DNA of 64,000 nucleotides. It comes from JAVEDQ01 sp963783105 (GTDB lineage: Bacteria > Actinomycetota > Actinomycetes > Frankiales > Frankiaceae). The notes below the pieces were generated by a model. That model was given only the letters and a program-made list of their open reading frames with translations. It made no database searches and was not told the DNA's origin. The DNA lies in contig CAWAMI010000001.1 in the NCBI GenBank assembly GCA_963783105.1, positions 186,001 through 250,000 of the forward strand, read 5' to 3'. Position numbers and translations under genes: made by a program. Below are positions 35,679-43,996 of this stretch, piece after piece (positions within the stretch are counted from its first letter, which is position 1; the number at the start of each line of letters is the position of its first letter).

Positions 35679-36701
35679 ATGCCGATGTCCTCCATTCGCT
35701 CGGGGCGCCCACGGGGCCGCCTCGCTCTCGCCACGGTGGCGCTGATCGTCGCCCCTCTCGCCCTGTCCGCCTGCTCCGACAGCGGCGGCAACTCCGGCGG
35801 CGGCGGGAGCACCCAGGCCAGCGGCGCCGCCTGCACGCCCAAGGCCGGGGACCAGCTCGTCGTGCTCGCCGACGACAAGAAGTCGCAGAACAGCGACAAC
35901 GTCGTCCCGGTCGTGAAGACCGACGTGGCGAAGCCGCCGCTCACCGACGCGCTCAACGCGGTGAGCAAGGCGCTGACCCAGGACGAGCTGCAGGGCCTGA
36001 ACCGCGCGGTCAGCGTGGACCGGGCCGCCCCCGACCAGGCCGCGGCGGACTTCGTGAACCGGCTCAAGCTCGGCGACGGCCTCACCGGGGGGAGCGGCAA
36101 GATCGTCGTCGCCGCCGCCGGCTTCAGCGAGAGCGAGGTGCTCGCGAACGTCTACGCGAACGTCCTCAAGAAGGCGGGCTACGACACCAGCGTGCAGAAG
36201 CTGACGAGCCGCGAGGTGCTCGAACCGGCCCTGGAGGCCGGTCAGGTCCAGGTGACGCCCGAGTACGCCGCCACCCTCACCACCTTCCTGGCGGGCAAGG
36301 CGAACCAGCCCGACAAGCAGCCCAGCAACGACATCGACCAGACGATGTCGGTGCTGCGACCACTGGCCTCGGCGCAGGGTCTGACCGTGCTCGACCCGGC
36401 TCCGGCCACCGACCAGAACGCCTTCGCGGTCACCCAGGCCACGGCGGACAGCCTCGGCGTCTCGACGCTGTCCCAGCTCGCCGCCAAGTGCCCCGGCGGC
36501 GTGAGCCTCGGCGGCCCGCCGGAGTGCCCGGAACGGCCCTTCTGCCAGCCCGCGCTGGAGAAGACCTACGGCTTGAAGATCACGCAGTTCGAGGCGCTCG
36601 ACGCCGACGGGCCGATCACCCGGCAGGCGCTGAAGCAGGGCCGCGTGCTGCTCGGCGAGGTGTTCTCCTCCGACGCGGACGTGGTCACCGCGCAGGGTTA
36701 G
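35679..36701 (+). CDS. Betaine-type substrate-binding lipoprotein, circularly permuted OpuAC domain
   Basis: Lipoprotein of 340 residues: signal peptide with lipobox LSAC (Cys32), then a Gly/Ser linker. The ligand-binding domain is in permuted order. Residues about 58-131 (LVVLADDKK, NVVPVV, AVSKALT) match what is normally the C-terminal end of an OpuAC domain. Residues about 141-338 (FSESEVLANVYANVL, SREVLEPALEAGQ, LGGPPECPERPFC) match its normal N-terminal and middle parts. The protein stops at FSSDADVVTAQG, exactly where a standard member continues into LVVL. It works with the two permeases and ATPase just upstream. Ligand is likely betaine, choline or a similar solute. Confidence 0.9.
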   Translation: MPMSSIRSGRPRGRLALATVALIVAPLALSACSDSGGNSGGGGSTQASGAACTPKAGDQLVVLADDKKSQNSDNVVPVVKTDVAKPPLTDALNAVSKALTQDELQGLNRAVSVDRAAPDQAAADFVNRLKLGDGLTGGSGKIVVAAAGFSESEVLANVYANVLKKAGYDTSVQKLTSREVLEPALEAGQVQVTPEYAATLTTFLAGKANQPDKQPSNDIDQTMSVLRPLASAQGLTVLDPAPATDQNAFAVTQATADSLGVSTLSQLAAKCPGGVSLGGPPECPERPFCQPALEKTYGLKITQFEALDADGPITRQALKQGRVLLGEVFSSDADVVTAQG

Positions 36702-36729
36702 TTCTCCCGGTGCTCGGCGGCGCCGTCGG

Positions 36730-37905
36730 TCAGCGGTCGGCGTCGCCGAGCACGAAGAACAGGGACGAGAGCACCATCGGCAGGTCGGCCAGCGCCAGGC
36801 CCGGCAGGATCTCCGGCAGGGCGGACAGCGTCGCGAACGACGGCGTGCGGACCTTGAGCCGCCAGGGAGTCGTCCCACCGCGGGAGACCAGGTGGTACCC
36901 GGTGACGCCGAACGGGTTCTCCGTCCAGGCGTAGACCTCCCCCTCCGGCGCCCGGACCACCTTCGGCAGGCGGACCGAGACCGGCCCCGCCGGTAGGTCG
37001 TCCAGGCAGACGCGGGCGAGCCGGAGTCCGGCGACGACGTCGGCGGCGAGGCAGGCGAACCGGGCCGGGACGTCGCCGGTGCGGCCGAGGTTCGACGGGA
37101 CCTCGTGCCCCGAGCGGGCGAGGTCCGGGTAGGCGAGGTAGGGCTCGTCGCGGCGCAGGTCGAGCGCGACGCCCGCGGCCCGCGCGACGGGGCCGGACAG
37201 GCCGTAGCCGTCCACGACCCGTTCGCTCACCACGCCCTGTCCGCCGGCGCGGCCGACCTCCGGCGACGCGAGCAGCCGGTCGCTCAGCCGGGGCACGGAC
37301 TCGACGAGGGCGTCGAGGACGGCCGCCGTGCGCCCGATCCAGCCGGCCGGGACGTCCTCCTTCAGCCCGCCGACGCGGTTGAACATGACGTGCACCCGGC
37401 CACCGCTGACCTCCTCCAGGACGCCGAGGAGGGCCTCGCGCTCGGCGGTGGTGCGGACCACCGGACCCCCGTCGTCCGCCGGCACCGCGCCGAGGAACGC
37501 CAACCCGGCGCTGGCCCGGTTGATCTCGGCCAGGGCGGTGCGCAGCCGGACGGCCCGCGGCGGCACGGTGAGCCCCATCAGCCGCTCGACGGCGAGGGCG
37601 ACGCCCAACTCGTTGGCGAACGCCGACAGCCAGTCGTGCCGGTTGGCCAGCATGAGGATCTGCCGGTAGTCCCGGACTTCGAACAGCTTCTCCGCGCCCC
37701 GGTGGACGTAGCCGATCCGCGGGTCGGCCGAGGTGATGGTCTCGCCGTCCAGCGTCAGCGAGAGCCGCAGCCCGCCGTGCGTCGACGGGTGGTCGGCGCC
37801 CAGGTCCAGCACGAGCGGGTCCTGTTCGCCGGCACCGTCCGGGCCCGCGGTCATGGCGCCGGCGCCCACCGCGACCGAGACGCGTCGAGGGGACTGTGCG
37901 GCCAT
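36730..37905 (-). CDS. NuoD-like NADH-quinone oxidoreductase subunit D paralogue
   Basis: Protein of about 391 residues homologous to complex I subunit D (49-kDa subunit). DHPSTHGGLRLSLTLDGE and the YVHRGAEKLFE block are conserved, as are NRHDWLSAFANE and YAWTENPFGVTGYHLVSRG near the end. It stands apart from any nuo operon and is shorter than canonical NuoD (about 430-440), so it is probably a second copy as seen in some actinobacteria. ATG 37905 is chosen because a TAGAGT box ends 7 nt upstream. A MidA-like methyltransferase gene lies directly upstream on the same strand. Confidence 0.87.
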   Translation of the reverse strand: MAAQSPRRVSVAVGAGAMTAGPDGAGEQDPLVLDLGADHPSTHGGLRLSLTLDGETITSADPRIGYVHRGAEKLFEVRDYRQILMLANRHDWLSAFANELGVALAVERLMGLTVPPRAVRLRTALAEINRASAGLAFLGAVPADDGGPVVRTTAEREALLGVLEEVSGGRVHVMFNRVGGLKEDVPAGWIGRTAAVLDALVESVPRLSDRLLASPEVGRAGGQGVVSERVVDGYGLSGPVARAAGVALDLRRDEPYLAYPDLARSGHEVPSNLGRTGDVPARFACLAADVVAGLRLARVCLDDLPAGPVSVRLPKVVRAPEGEVYAWTENPFGVTGYHLVSRGGTTPWRLKVRTPSFATLSALPEILPGLALADLPMVLSSLFFVLGDADR

Positions 37906-37912
37906 GCGCAGC

Positions 37913-37918
37913 ACTCTA
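37913..37918 (-). promoter_or_regulatory. -10 element of the NuoD-like gene (leaderless)
   Basis: On the minus strand TAGAGT (37918-37913) ends exactly 7 nt before ATG 37905. It gives the NuoD-like gene a promoter of its own, although the MidA-like gene lies only 24 nt upstream. Confidence 0.6.
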
Positions 37919-37929
37919 GGGACGGCCCC

Positions 37930-38943
37930 TCACGGACGGACGCCGCCCGGAAGCCGGGGCAGGACGTCGGCCGGCACGGCCACCGCGTGCATCAGCCAGC
38001 CGAAGGCGCCCAGCCCGGCGGGGTCGGTGAGCTCCCTCGCGGCGGAGGCACCGCGCAGCGCCTCGGCGTAGCCGGTCGGGGCTGGGCTGGTCGGGGCTGG
38101 GCCGGCCGGCCGGGCGGGCAGCGCGGCGCGGACGCCGAGGGCGTGCAGGGCGGCGCGCTGGTCGGTCAGGACGCTCTGGTCGGCGAGGTGGGGGTGGCGC
38201 TCGAGGACCGCCGCCAGCACGGCGTCCCAGGCGACGGCGGCCGTGACGTCGCGGTCGCCGTCCGGCACGGGTGGGACGACGCGGCCCCGCCGGTAACCGG
38301 TCAGCGTGCCGGCCGGGGGGCGGTCCGTCCTGTGGTGGCCGTAGTCGACGGCGACCGCGATCCCGGCGCTCAGTCGGCCCACCGCCTCGGCCCACGCGGC
38401 GTCACGACGGGAACCGACCTCGCGCCGGCCGCCCTCGGCGTCCCGGGCCGGGCCGGGCCACCAGCGGGCGAGCCAGGCGCCGTCCTCCCGCGACGGGGGC
38501 GGGCCCGGCGTCTCCCGCCCCTCGTCGTCCACGAGCAGCAGGGCACCGTCGGCGACCACGTCGACCGGAACCGTGTCCAGCCACTCGACGGCGATCAGCA
38601 GACCCGACACGCTCCGCGGCAGCTCCTCGGTCCACCTCACCCGCGGAGGCAGCCCCGGCGGCCGCGCTCGGCGCTCGACGCCGACGAGATCCACCTCCGG
38701 CGGCAGCCGCTCGGCCAGGGCGGCGAGCAGCGCCCCGTTTCCGGCGCCGATCTCGACCAGCTGCCGCCGGACGCCCTCCGGCAGACGCCGGAACAGGGTC
38801 GTGAACGCGTCGGCGAGCAGGTCGGGGGCGACCGTGGCCGCGGTGCGGAAGTCGGAGCCCGGCCCGCGGCCGGCGGCATAGAAGCCGGAGCCCGGGGCGT
38901 GCAGGCTCTCGGCCATCGCCGTCGACCACGGCACCGTGCTCAC
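37930..38943 (-). CDS. MidA/NDUFAF7-family SAM-dependent methyltransferase
   Basis: Methyltransferase of about 337 residues of the DUF185 family. The opening PWSTAMAESLHAPGSGFYA, the SAM-binding VEIGAGNGALLAAL and the AVEWLDTVPVD block are typical. In mitochondria the homologue NDUFAF7 dimethylates an arginine of NDUFS2, the homologue of NuoD. The adjacent downstream gene here is a NuoD paralogue, so an assembly role for that protein is a reasonable inference. Start GTG 38943 is chosen; 22 more residues upstream are possible but low complexity. It is divergent from the DUF2520-panC operon. Confidence 0.87.
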   Translation of the reverse strand: MSTVPWSTAMAESLHAPGSGFYAAGRGPGSDFRTAATVAPDLLADAFTTLFRRLPEGVRRQLVEIGAGNGALLAALAERLPPEVDLVGVERRARPPGLPPRVRWTEELPRSVSGLLIAVEWLDTVPVDVVADGALLLVDDEGRETPGPPPSREDGAWLARWWPGPARDAEGGRREVGSRRDAAWAEAVGRLSAGIAVAVDYGHHRTDRPPAGTLTGYRRGRVVPPVPDGDRDVTAAVAWDAVLAAVLERHPHLADQSVLTDQRAALHALGVRAALPARPAGPAPTSPAPTGYAEALRGASAARELTDPAGLGAFGWLMHAVAVPADVLPRLPGGVRP

Positions 38944-39049
38944 GCGCCCATCCTGACCGGCCGACGGTGGGTGGGCCGGTGGGTGACTGTCCTCACACAC
39001 CGTGATCAAGCCACAGCGCGACGGGAAACCTACGGGGCGCCGCCGGCGT

Positions 39050-39055
39050 TACGCT
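39050..39055 (+). promoter_or_regulatory. Putative -10 element of the DUF2520-pan-nad operon
   Basis: TACGCT fits TAnnnT and would give a leader of about 34 nt before GTG 39096. No clear -35 was found. Confidence 0.4.
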
Positions 39056-39095
39056 TGTCCGGAACGTCCGGTACCCCGCAAGGACTGGAACGGCT

Positions 39096-40004
39096 GTGAC
39101 TTCTTCCTCCCCTGGGTCTTCCCTGCTCCGGCAGGCCGCGGAGCCTCTCGAGATCGGTGTCATCGGCACCGGCCGTGTCGGTTCCGTGCTCGGAGCCGCC
39201 CTCCGCGGCGCGGGCCATCGCCTCGTCGCCGTCTCGGCCCGCTCCGAGGCATCCCGCGCCCGCGCGGCGACACTGCTGCCGGGCGTGCCGGTCGCGGCGC
39301 CGGTCACCGTCGCGCGCCGCTCCGCCGGCCTGCTGCTCGCCGTCGGCGACGACGCCCTCGGTCCGCTGGTCGCCGAGCTGGTGCGGGCGGGCGCCCTCGG
39401 GGAGGGCCAGCTCGTCGCGCACGTCTCCGGGCGGCACGGCCTCGCGGTGCTGCGGCCGGCCGCGGACGCCGGCGCCGCCACCCTCGCCATCCATCCCGCA
39501 ATGACCTTCGCGGGCGCACCCGTCGACCTCGAGCGGCTGCGCGGGACCGTCTTCGGCGTCACCGCGCTCGGCCGGCACTGGTCGATCGCCGAGCGGCTCG
39601 TCGCCGACGTCGGCGGCACGGCGGTCTCCGTGCCCGAAGAGCTCCGGCCGCTGTGGCACGCGGGGCTCGCGCACGGCGCGAACCACCTCGTCACCCTCGT
39701 CGCCTCCGCGCTCGACGTCGTCCGCGCCACGGGGGTCGCCGACCCCGCGGCCGTGCTGCGCCCGCTCCTGACCGCGGCCCTCGACAACGCGCTCACCTCG
39801 GGCGACGCCGCCCTCACGGGACCGGTGGCCCGCGGCGACGCCGAGACGGTGGCGACGCACCTCGAGGTCCTCGCGCGCGAGGTGCCGGAGGAGCGGCCCA
39901 CCTACCTGGCGATGGCCCGGGCCACCGCCGCCCGGCGCAGTGACCCGAACCCCGACCTGCTCGACGTCCTGGCCGGGGTGCCGGTCGCCCCGGACGCACG
40001 GTGA
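39096..40004 (+). CDS. Rossmann-fold dehydrogenase-like protein with DUF2520 domain
   Basis: Protein of 302 residues with an N-terminal NAD(P)-binding domain (IGVIGTGRVGSVLG at about 19-32) and a C-terminal helical DUF2520 domain (WHAGLAHGANHLVTLVASALD). It is organised like 6-phosphogluconate and ketopantoate reductases. Its gene is stop-start coupled to panC (GTGA) and the order is conserved in actinobacteria, so it is a candidate for the ketopantoate reductase step. This is not proven. Start GTG 39096. Confidence 0.87.
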   Translation: MTSSSPGSSLLRQAAEPLEIGVIGTGRVGSVLGAALRGAGHRLVAVSARSEASRARAATLLPGVPVAAPVTVARRSAGLLLAVGDDALGPLVAELVRAGALGEGQLVAHVSGRHGLAVLRPAADAGAATLAIHPAMTFAGAPVDLERLRGTVFGVTALGRHWSIAERLVADVGGTAVSVPEELRPLWHAGLAHGANHLVTLVASALDVVRATGVADPAAVLRPLLTAALDNALTSGDAALTGPVARGDAETVATHLEVLAREVPEERPTYLAMARATAARRSDPNPDLLDVLAGVPVAPDAR

Positions 40005-40906
40005 CTGCCCCCGTGGTCGACCCGGCGGAGGCCGCTCCGCGCCGGTCGGTGGTCGTCGCTCGGACCCGCGCCGAGCTCGCCGCCGCCCGCGCCGCGCTCG
40101 CCGGGCCCGTGGGCCCCATCGGCCTCGTCCCGACGATGGGCGCGCTGCACGAGGGCCACGCGGCGCTCATGCGCTTCGCCCGGGCCGAATGCGCCTCGGT
40201 GATCACCACGATCTTCGTCAACCCGTTGCAGTTCGGTCCGGACGAGGACTTCGACCGCTACCCCCGGACGCTCGAGGCCGACCTCGACCTGTGCGCGGCG
40301 GAGGGCGTCGACGTCGTCTTCGCGCCGTCGACGGAGGAGATGTACGGCGACGGGCTGCCGGTGGTCCGCGTCGACCCCGGCGTCCTCGGAACCCGCCTGG
40401 AGGGGGAAAGCCGGCCCGGGCACTTCTCCGGCGTCCTCACGGTGGTGGCGAAGCTGCTGAACCTCACCCGGCCGGACCGCGCCTACTTCGGCGAGAAGGA
40501 CTTCCAGCAGCTGGCCCTCGTCCGGCGGATGGTGAACGACCTGGACCTGCCGGTCGCGATCTCCGGCGTCCCGATCGTCCGCGACGACGACGGCGTCGCC
40601 CGCTCGAGCCGCAACCGCTACCTGTCGGCCGACGAGCGCCGCGCCGCCGCCACCATCCCAGCCGCGCTCGCCGCCGGGCAGGCAGCCGGGGAACGCTCCG
40701 CGAGCAGGAGCGCCATCCTCGCCGCTGCCGGCGACGCCCTGGCCGCGGAACCGCTGCTGCGGGTGGACCGGATCGACGTCGTCGACGCCGAGACCCTCGC
40801 AGTTCCCCCCGCGTACAGCGGGAGGCCGGGACGGCTGCTCCTCGCCGCCTTCGCCGGCTCCACACGACTCATCGACAACGCACCCGTCCGACTTCTCCGA
40901 GGTTGA
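40001..40906 (+). CDS. panC: Pantothenate synthetase
   Basis: ATP-dependent ligase joining pantoate and beta-alanine. Signatures are PTMGALHEGHAALM (HIGH-like), FVNPLQFGPDEDFDRYPR, the RPGHFSGVLTVVAKL block and RSSRNRYLS (KMSKS-like). Length is 301 residues, normal. GTG 40001 overlaps the upstream stop by 4 nt. panD follows after 5 nt, placing the beta-alanine supplier next to its consumer. Confidence 0.97.
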   Translation: MTAPVVDPAEAAPRRSVVVARTRAELAAARAALAGPVGPIGLVPTMGALHEGHAALMRFARAECASVITTIFVNPLQFGPDEDFDRYPRTLEADLDLCAAEGVDVVFAPSTEEMYGDGLPVVRVDPGVLGTRLEGESRPGHFSGVLTVVAKLLNLTRPDRAYFGEKDFQQLALVRRMVNDLDLPVAISGVPIVRDDDGVARSSRNRYLSADERRAAATIPAALAAGQAAGERSASRSAILAAAGDALAAEPLLRVDRIDVVDAETLAVPPAYSGRPGRLLLAAFAGSTRLIDNAPVRLLRG

Positions 40907-40911
40907 TTCCC

Positions 40912-41349
40912 GTGTTCCGCAGCATGCTCAAGTCGAAGATCCACCGCGCCACGGTGACGCAGGCCGACCTGCACTACGTCGGCTCCGTGACCGTCGACGA
41001 GGACCTGATGGAGGCGGCCGACCTGCTGCCCGGCGAGCAGGTGGCGATCGTCGACATCAACAACGGCGCCCGCCTGGAGACCTACGTGATCCCCGGCCAG
41101 CGCGGCACCGGGGTCATCGGCATCAACGGGGCGGCCGCCCGCCTCGTCGCCCCGGGCGACCTCGTCATCCTCATCTCCTACGCGGTGATGGACGACGCCG
41201 AGTCCCGCGCCTACCGGCCGAGGGTCGTCTTCGTCGACGCAGACAACCGCATCGTCGGCACCGGCGGCGACCCCGCCGAGGCACTGCCCGCCGATCTCAC
41301 CGGGCTCGACGACCTGCGCCGCGGCGATCTCACGGAACGCGCGTTCTGA
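40912..41349 (+). CDS. panD: Aspartate 1-decarboxylase
   Basis: Pyruvoyl enzyme that makes beta-alanine. The proenzyme self-cleaves between Gly24 and Ser25 in HYVGSVTVD, both visible here. GTG 40912 gives the standard N-terminus MFRSMLKSKIHRA and has GAGG 10 nt upstream. The final 20 residues form an acidic and basic tail seen in actinobacterial members. The stop TGA overlaps the first bases proposed for nadB (CTGA). Confidence 0.96.
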   Translation: MFRSMLKSKIHRATVTQADLHYVGSVTVDEDLMEAADLLPGEQVAIVDINNGARLETYVIPGQRGTGVIGINGAAARLVAPGDLVILISYAVMDDAESRAYRPRVVFVDADNRIVGTGGDPAEALPADLTGLDDLRRGDLTERAF

Positions 41350-43100
41350 GCGCCCTGCCCCGCCGCCTTCGAGCCCCGGCACCCGGCTGGGCCAGGTCGG
41401 CGGACGTCGTCGTCGTCGGCTCCGGCGTGGCCGGCCTGTCGGTGGCGCTGCACCTGCGCGAGCAGGGCCGGTCCGTCGTGCTCGTCACCAAGACGGTGCT
41501 CGACGCCGGTTCCACCCGCTGGGCCCAGGGCGGCGTCGCCGCGGCTCTGGGCCCGGGTGACGACCCCGAGCAACACCTGAGGGACACCCTCGTCGCAGGC
41601 GTCGGCATCTGTGACGAGGACGCGGTGCGGGTCCTCGTGACCGAGGGCCCCGCCCGGGTACGCGAGCTCGCCGCCCTCGGCGCCGCCTTCGACCGCACCG
41701 CCGACGGCGCCTTCGCGCTGACCCGCGAGGGAGGCCACCACCGCGACCGGGTCGCGCACGCGGGCGGCGACGCCACCGGGCTGGAGATGCAGCGGGCGCT
41801 GCTGGCCGCGGTCGCGGAGGCGGCACCGACCGGCGGCTCCGCCGGGCCGGGGGTGGAGGTGATCGAGCACGCGCTGGTGCTCGACCTGCTCTGGTCCGCC
41901 CCCGACGGCGACCATGGCTCCGAAGGTCAGCGCCGTCGCGCCGCCGGCGTCACCCTGCACGTCCTCGGCGAGGGCACCCAGGACGGGGTCGGGGCGGTGC
42001 ACGCCGGAGCCGTCGTGCTCGCCACCGGCGGCATGGGCCAGATCTTCGACAGCACGACCAACCCGGACGTCTCCACCGGCGACGGCGTCGCCCTCGCCCT
42101 CCGGGCGGGCGCCGCGGTGGCGGACCTCGAGTTCGTCCAGTTCCATCCCACAGCGCTCTACCTCGGCCCGCACGCCCGCGGTCAGCAGCCGCTGATCAGC
42201 GAGGCGGTGCGGGGCGAGGGCGCCGTCCTGCGCGACGCCGACGGCCGGCGCGTCATGTCCGAGGACGTGCATCCGCTGGCCGACCTCGCGCCGCGGGACG
42301 TCGTCGCCAAGCAGATGTCGCGGGTCATGACCGCGACCGGCGCCGACCACCTCTACCTCGACGCCCGGGGACTCGGCTCGGACGTGCTGCTCGCCCGCTT
42401 CCCCACCATCGTCGCGACCTGCCGAGCGAACGGCATCGACCCGGTGAGCCGGCCGATCCCGGTCGTCCCCGCGGCGCACTACGCCAGCGGTGGGGTGCGG
42501 ACCGACCTGACCGGCCGCGTTCCGGGCGTGCCGGGGCTCTACGCCTGCGGGGAGGTGGCCTGCACAGGCGTGCACGGCGCCAACCGGCTGGCGTCGAACA
42601 GCCTGCTCGAGGGGCTGGTGTTCGCGGGTCGCATCGCCGACGACCTGGGTCGGCAGCGATTCGCCGGGCCGGGCCCCCAGGCGACCGGCGCCGGCCGACC
42701 CGACGAGCCGGCGGGCCTGTTGGCCGCCGGCATCCGCGGGGAGCTGGCGCGGGCGATGAGCACGGGCGCCGGCGTGCTGCGCAACGCCGCCAGCTTGGCG
42801 CTGGCCGACAAGGTCCTCGACGAGCTCGGCGCCCGCACCGACGCCGAGCCCGGCCCGGACTCGTGGCAGGCCACCAACCTGCACACCGTCGCGCGGGCGC
42901 TCGTCGCCGCCGCCACCGCCCGCACCGAGACCCGCGGCGCGCACTGGCGGGAGGACTTCCCGACCGATCGCGACGCGCTGCGCGGTCATCTCACGACCCG
43001 ATTGACCGAGCAGGGCAGGCTGGACACGACCTTCCGGCCGATCGACACCCCTGCCGTCCCCGATGCCGACCAGACCGCCCACCCCGAGGAGAACCGTTGA
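41346..43100 (+). CDS. nadB: L-aspartate oxidase
   Basis: FAD enzyme making iminoaspartate for NAD synthesis. The dinucleotide motif VVVVGSGVAGLS, the TRWAQGGVAAALG block and the HGANRLASNSLLEGLVF region are present. The first ATG, GTG or TTG in frame is GTG 41427, which lies inside the FAD motif and cannot be the real start. The frame is open upstream, with CTG at 41346 overlapping the panD stop (CTGA) and CTG at 41355. I therefore propose a CTG start coupled to panD termination. A sequencing error is the alternative. No nadA is nearby. Confidence 0.9.
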   Translation: MSALPRRLRAPAPGWARSADVVVVGSGVAGLSVALHLREQGRSVVLVTKTVLDAGSTRWAQGGVAAALGPGDDPEQHLRDTLVAGVGICDEDAVRVLVTEGPARVRELAALGAAFDRTADGAFALTREGGHHRDRVAHAGGDATGLEMQRALLAAVAEAAPTGGSAGPGVEVIEHALVLDLLWSAPDGDHGSEGQRRRAAGVTLHVLGEGTQDGVGAVHAGAVVLATGGMGQIFDSTTNPDVSTGDGVALALRAGAAVADLEFVQFHPTALYLGPHARGQQPLISEAVRGEGAVLRDADGRRVMSEDVHPLADLAPRDVVAKQMSRVMTATGADHLYLDARGLGSDVLLARFPTIVATCRANGIDPVSRPIPVVPAAHYASGGVRTDLTGRVPGVPGLYACGEVACTGVHGANRLASNSLLEGLVFAGRIADDLGRQRFAGPGPQATGAGRPDEPAGLLAAGIRGELARAMSTGAGVLRNAASLALADKVLDELGARTDAEPGPDSWQATNLHTVARALVAAATARTETRGAHWREDFPTDRDALRGHLTTRLTEQGRLDTTFRPIDTPAVPDADQTAHPEENR

Positions 43101-43996
43101 CCTGGCCGCCCGAGCTGGACAGGGACGCCGTCGCCGCCCTGGTCGACGCCACCCTCGCCGAGGATCTCGGACCGGCGGGCGAGGACGTGACGAGCGCGGC
43201 CACCATCCCGCCCGACCTGCAGGGGACCGCGGAGATCCGGGCCCGGCAGTCCGGTGTCGTCGCGGGACTGCCCGTCGCGGCGCTCGTCCTCGAGCGGGCC
43301 GGCGTCGAGGCCGTCCTCGCCGCCGCCGACGGTGACCGGGTCACGCCGGGCTCGGTCGTCCTGCGTGCCGCCGGCCCCGTCTCGCGGCTGCTGACCGTCG
43401 AGCGCACCGCGCTCAACCTGCTCTGCCACCTCTCCGGGGTGGCGACGCTGACCCGGCGCTGGGTGGACGCGGTCGAGGGCACCGGCGCGGCCGTCCGCGA
43501 CACCCGTAAGACCTCACCGGGCCTGCGCGCCCTCGAGAAGTACGCGGTCCGTTGCGGCGGCGGCGTCAACCATCGCATGGGGCTCTGGGACGCGGCCCTC
43601 GTCAAGGACAACCACGTCGCCGCGGCCGGCGGGGTGGCGGCCGCCTTCGACGCCGTCCGGACCCGCTTCCCCGGGCTGCCGGTCGAGGTCGAGTGCGACA
43701 CCCTCGAGCAGGTGGCCGAGGTGATCGACGCGGGCGCCGACCTGGTGCTGCTGGACAACATGCCGCCGCCCGTGCTGCGCGAGGCCGTCGCCCTGGCCCG
43801 GCAGGGCAGTTCTCCGGGTCGGCGCGTACGCCTCGAGGCGAGCGGCGGGCTGTCCCTGGACACCGCCCGCGAGGTCGCCGGGACCGGCGTCGACTTCCTC
43901 GCTGTCGGGGCGCTGACGCACTCCGCACCCGTCCTCGACCTCGGGCTCGATCTGGTCGTGGCCGTGGACACGAGCCCGGCCGAAAGAGCCGGCTGA
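43097..43996 (+). CDS. nadC: Quinolinate phosphoribosyltransferase
   Basis: Converts quinolinate and PRPP to nicotinate mononucleotide. Conserved parts are AEDLGPAGEDVTS, TALNLLCHLSGVATLT, the active-site DTRKTSPGLR and KYAVRCGGGVNHRMGL, and VLLDNMPP. Length is 299 residues. The start is TTG 43097, overlapping the nadB stop (TTGA), with GAGGAG just upstream. The stop overlaps the coaX start. Confidence 0.96.
   Translation: MTWPPELDRDAVAALVDATLAEDLGPAGEDVTSAATIPPDLQGTAEIRARQSGVVAGLPVAALVLERAGVEAVLAAADGDRVTPGSVVLRAAGPVSRLLTVERTALNLLCHLSGVATLTRRWVDAVEGTGAAVRDTRKTSPGLRALEKYAVRCGGGVNHRMGLWDAALVKDNHVAAAGGVAAAFDAVRTRFPGLPVEVECDTLEQVAEVIDAGADLVLLDNMPPPVLREAVALARQGSSPGRRVRLEASGGLSLDTAREVAGTGVDFLAVGALTHSAPVLDLGLDLVVAVDTSPAERAG

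Noticed and set aside
41427..43100. nadB beginning at GTG 41427
   Set aside because: This would remove the first half of the FAD-binding motif (VVVVGSG), which is encoded in frame just upstream and is essential for the family.
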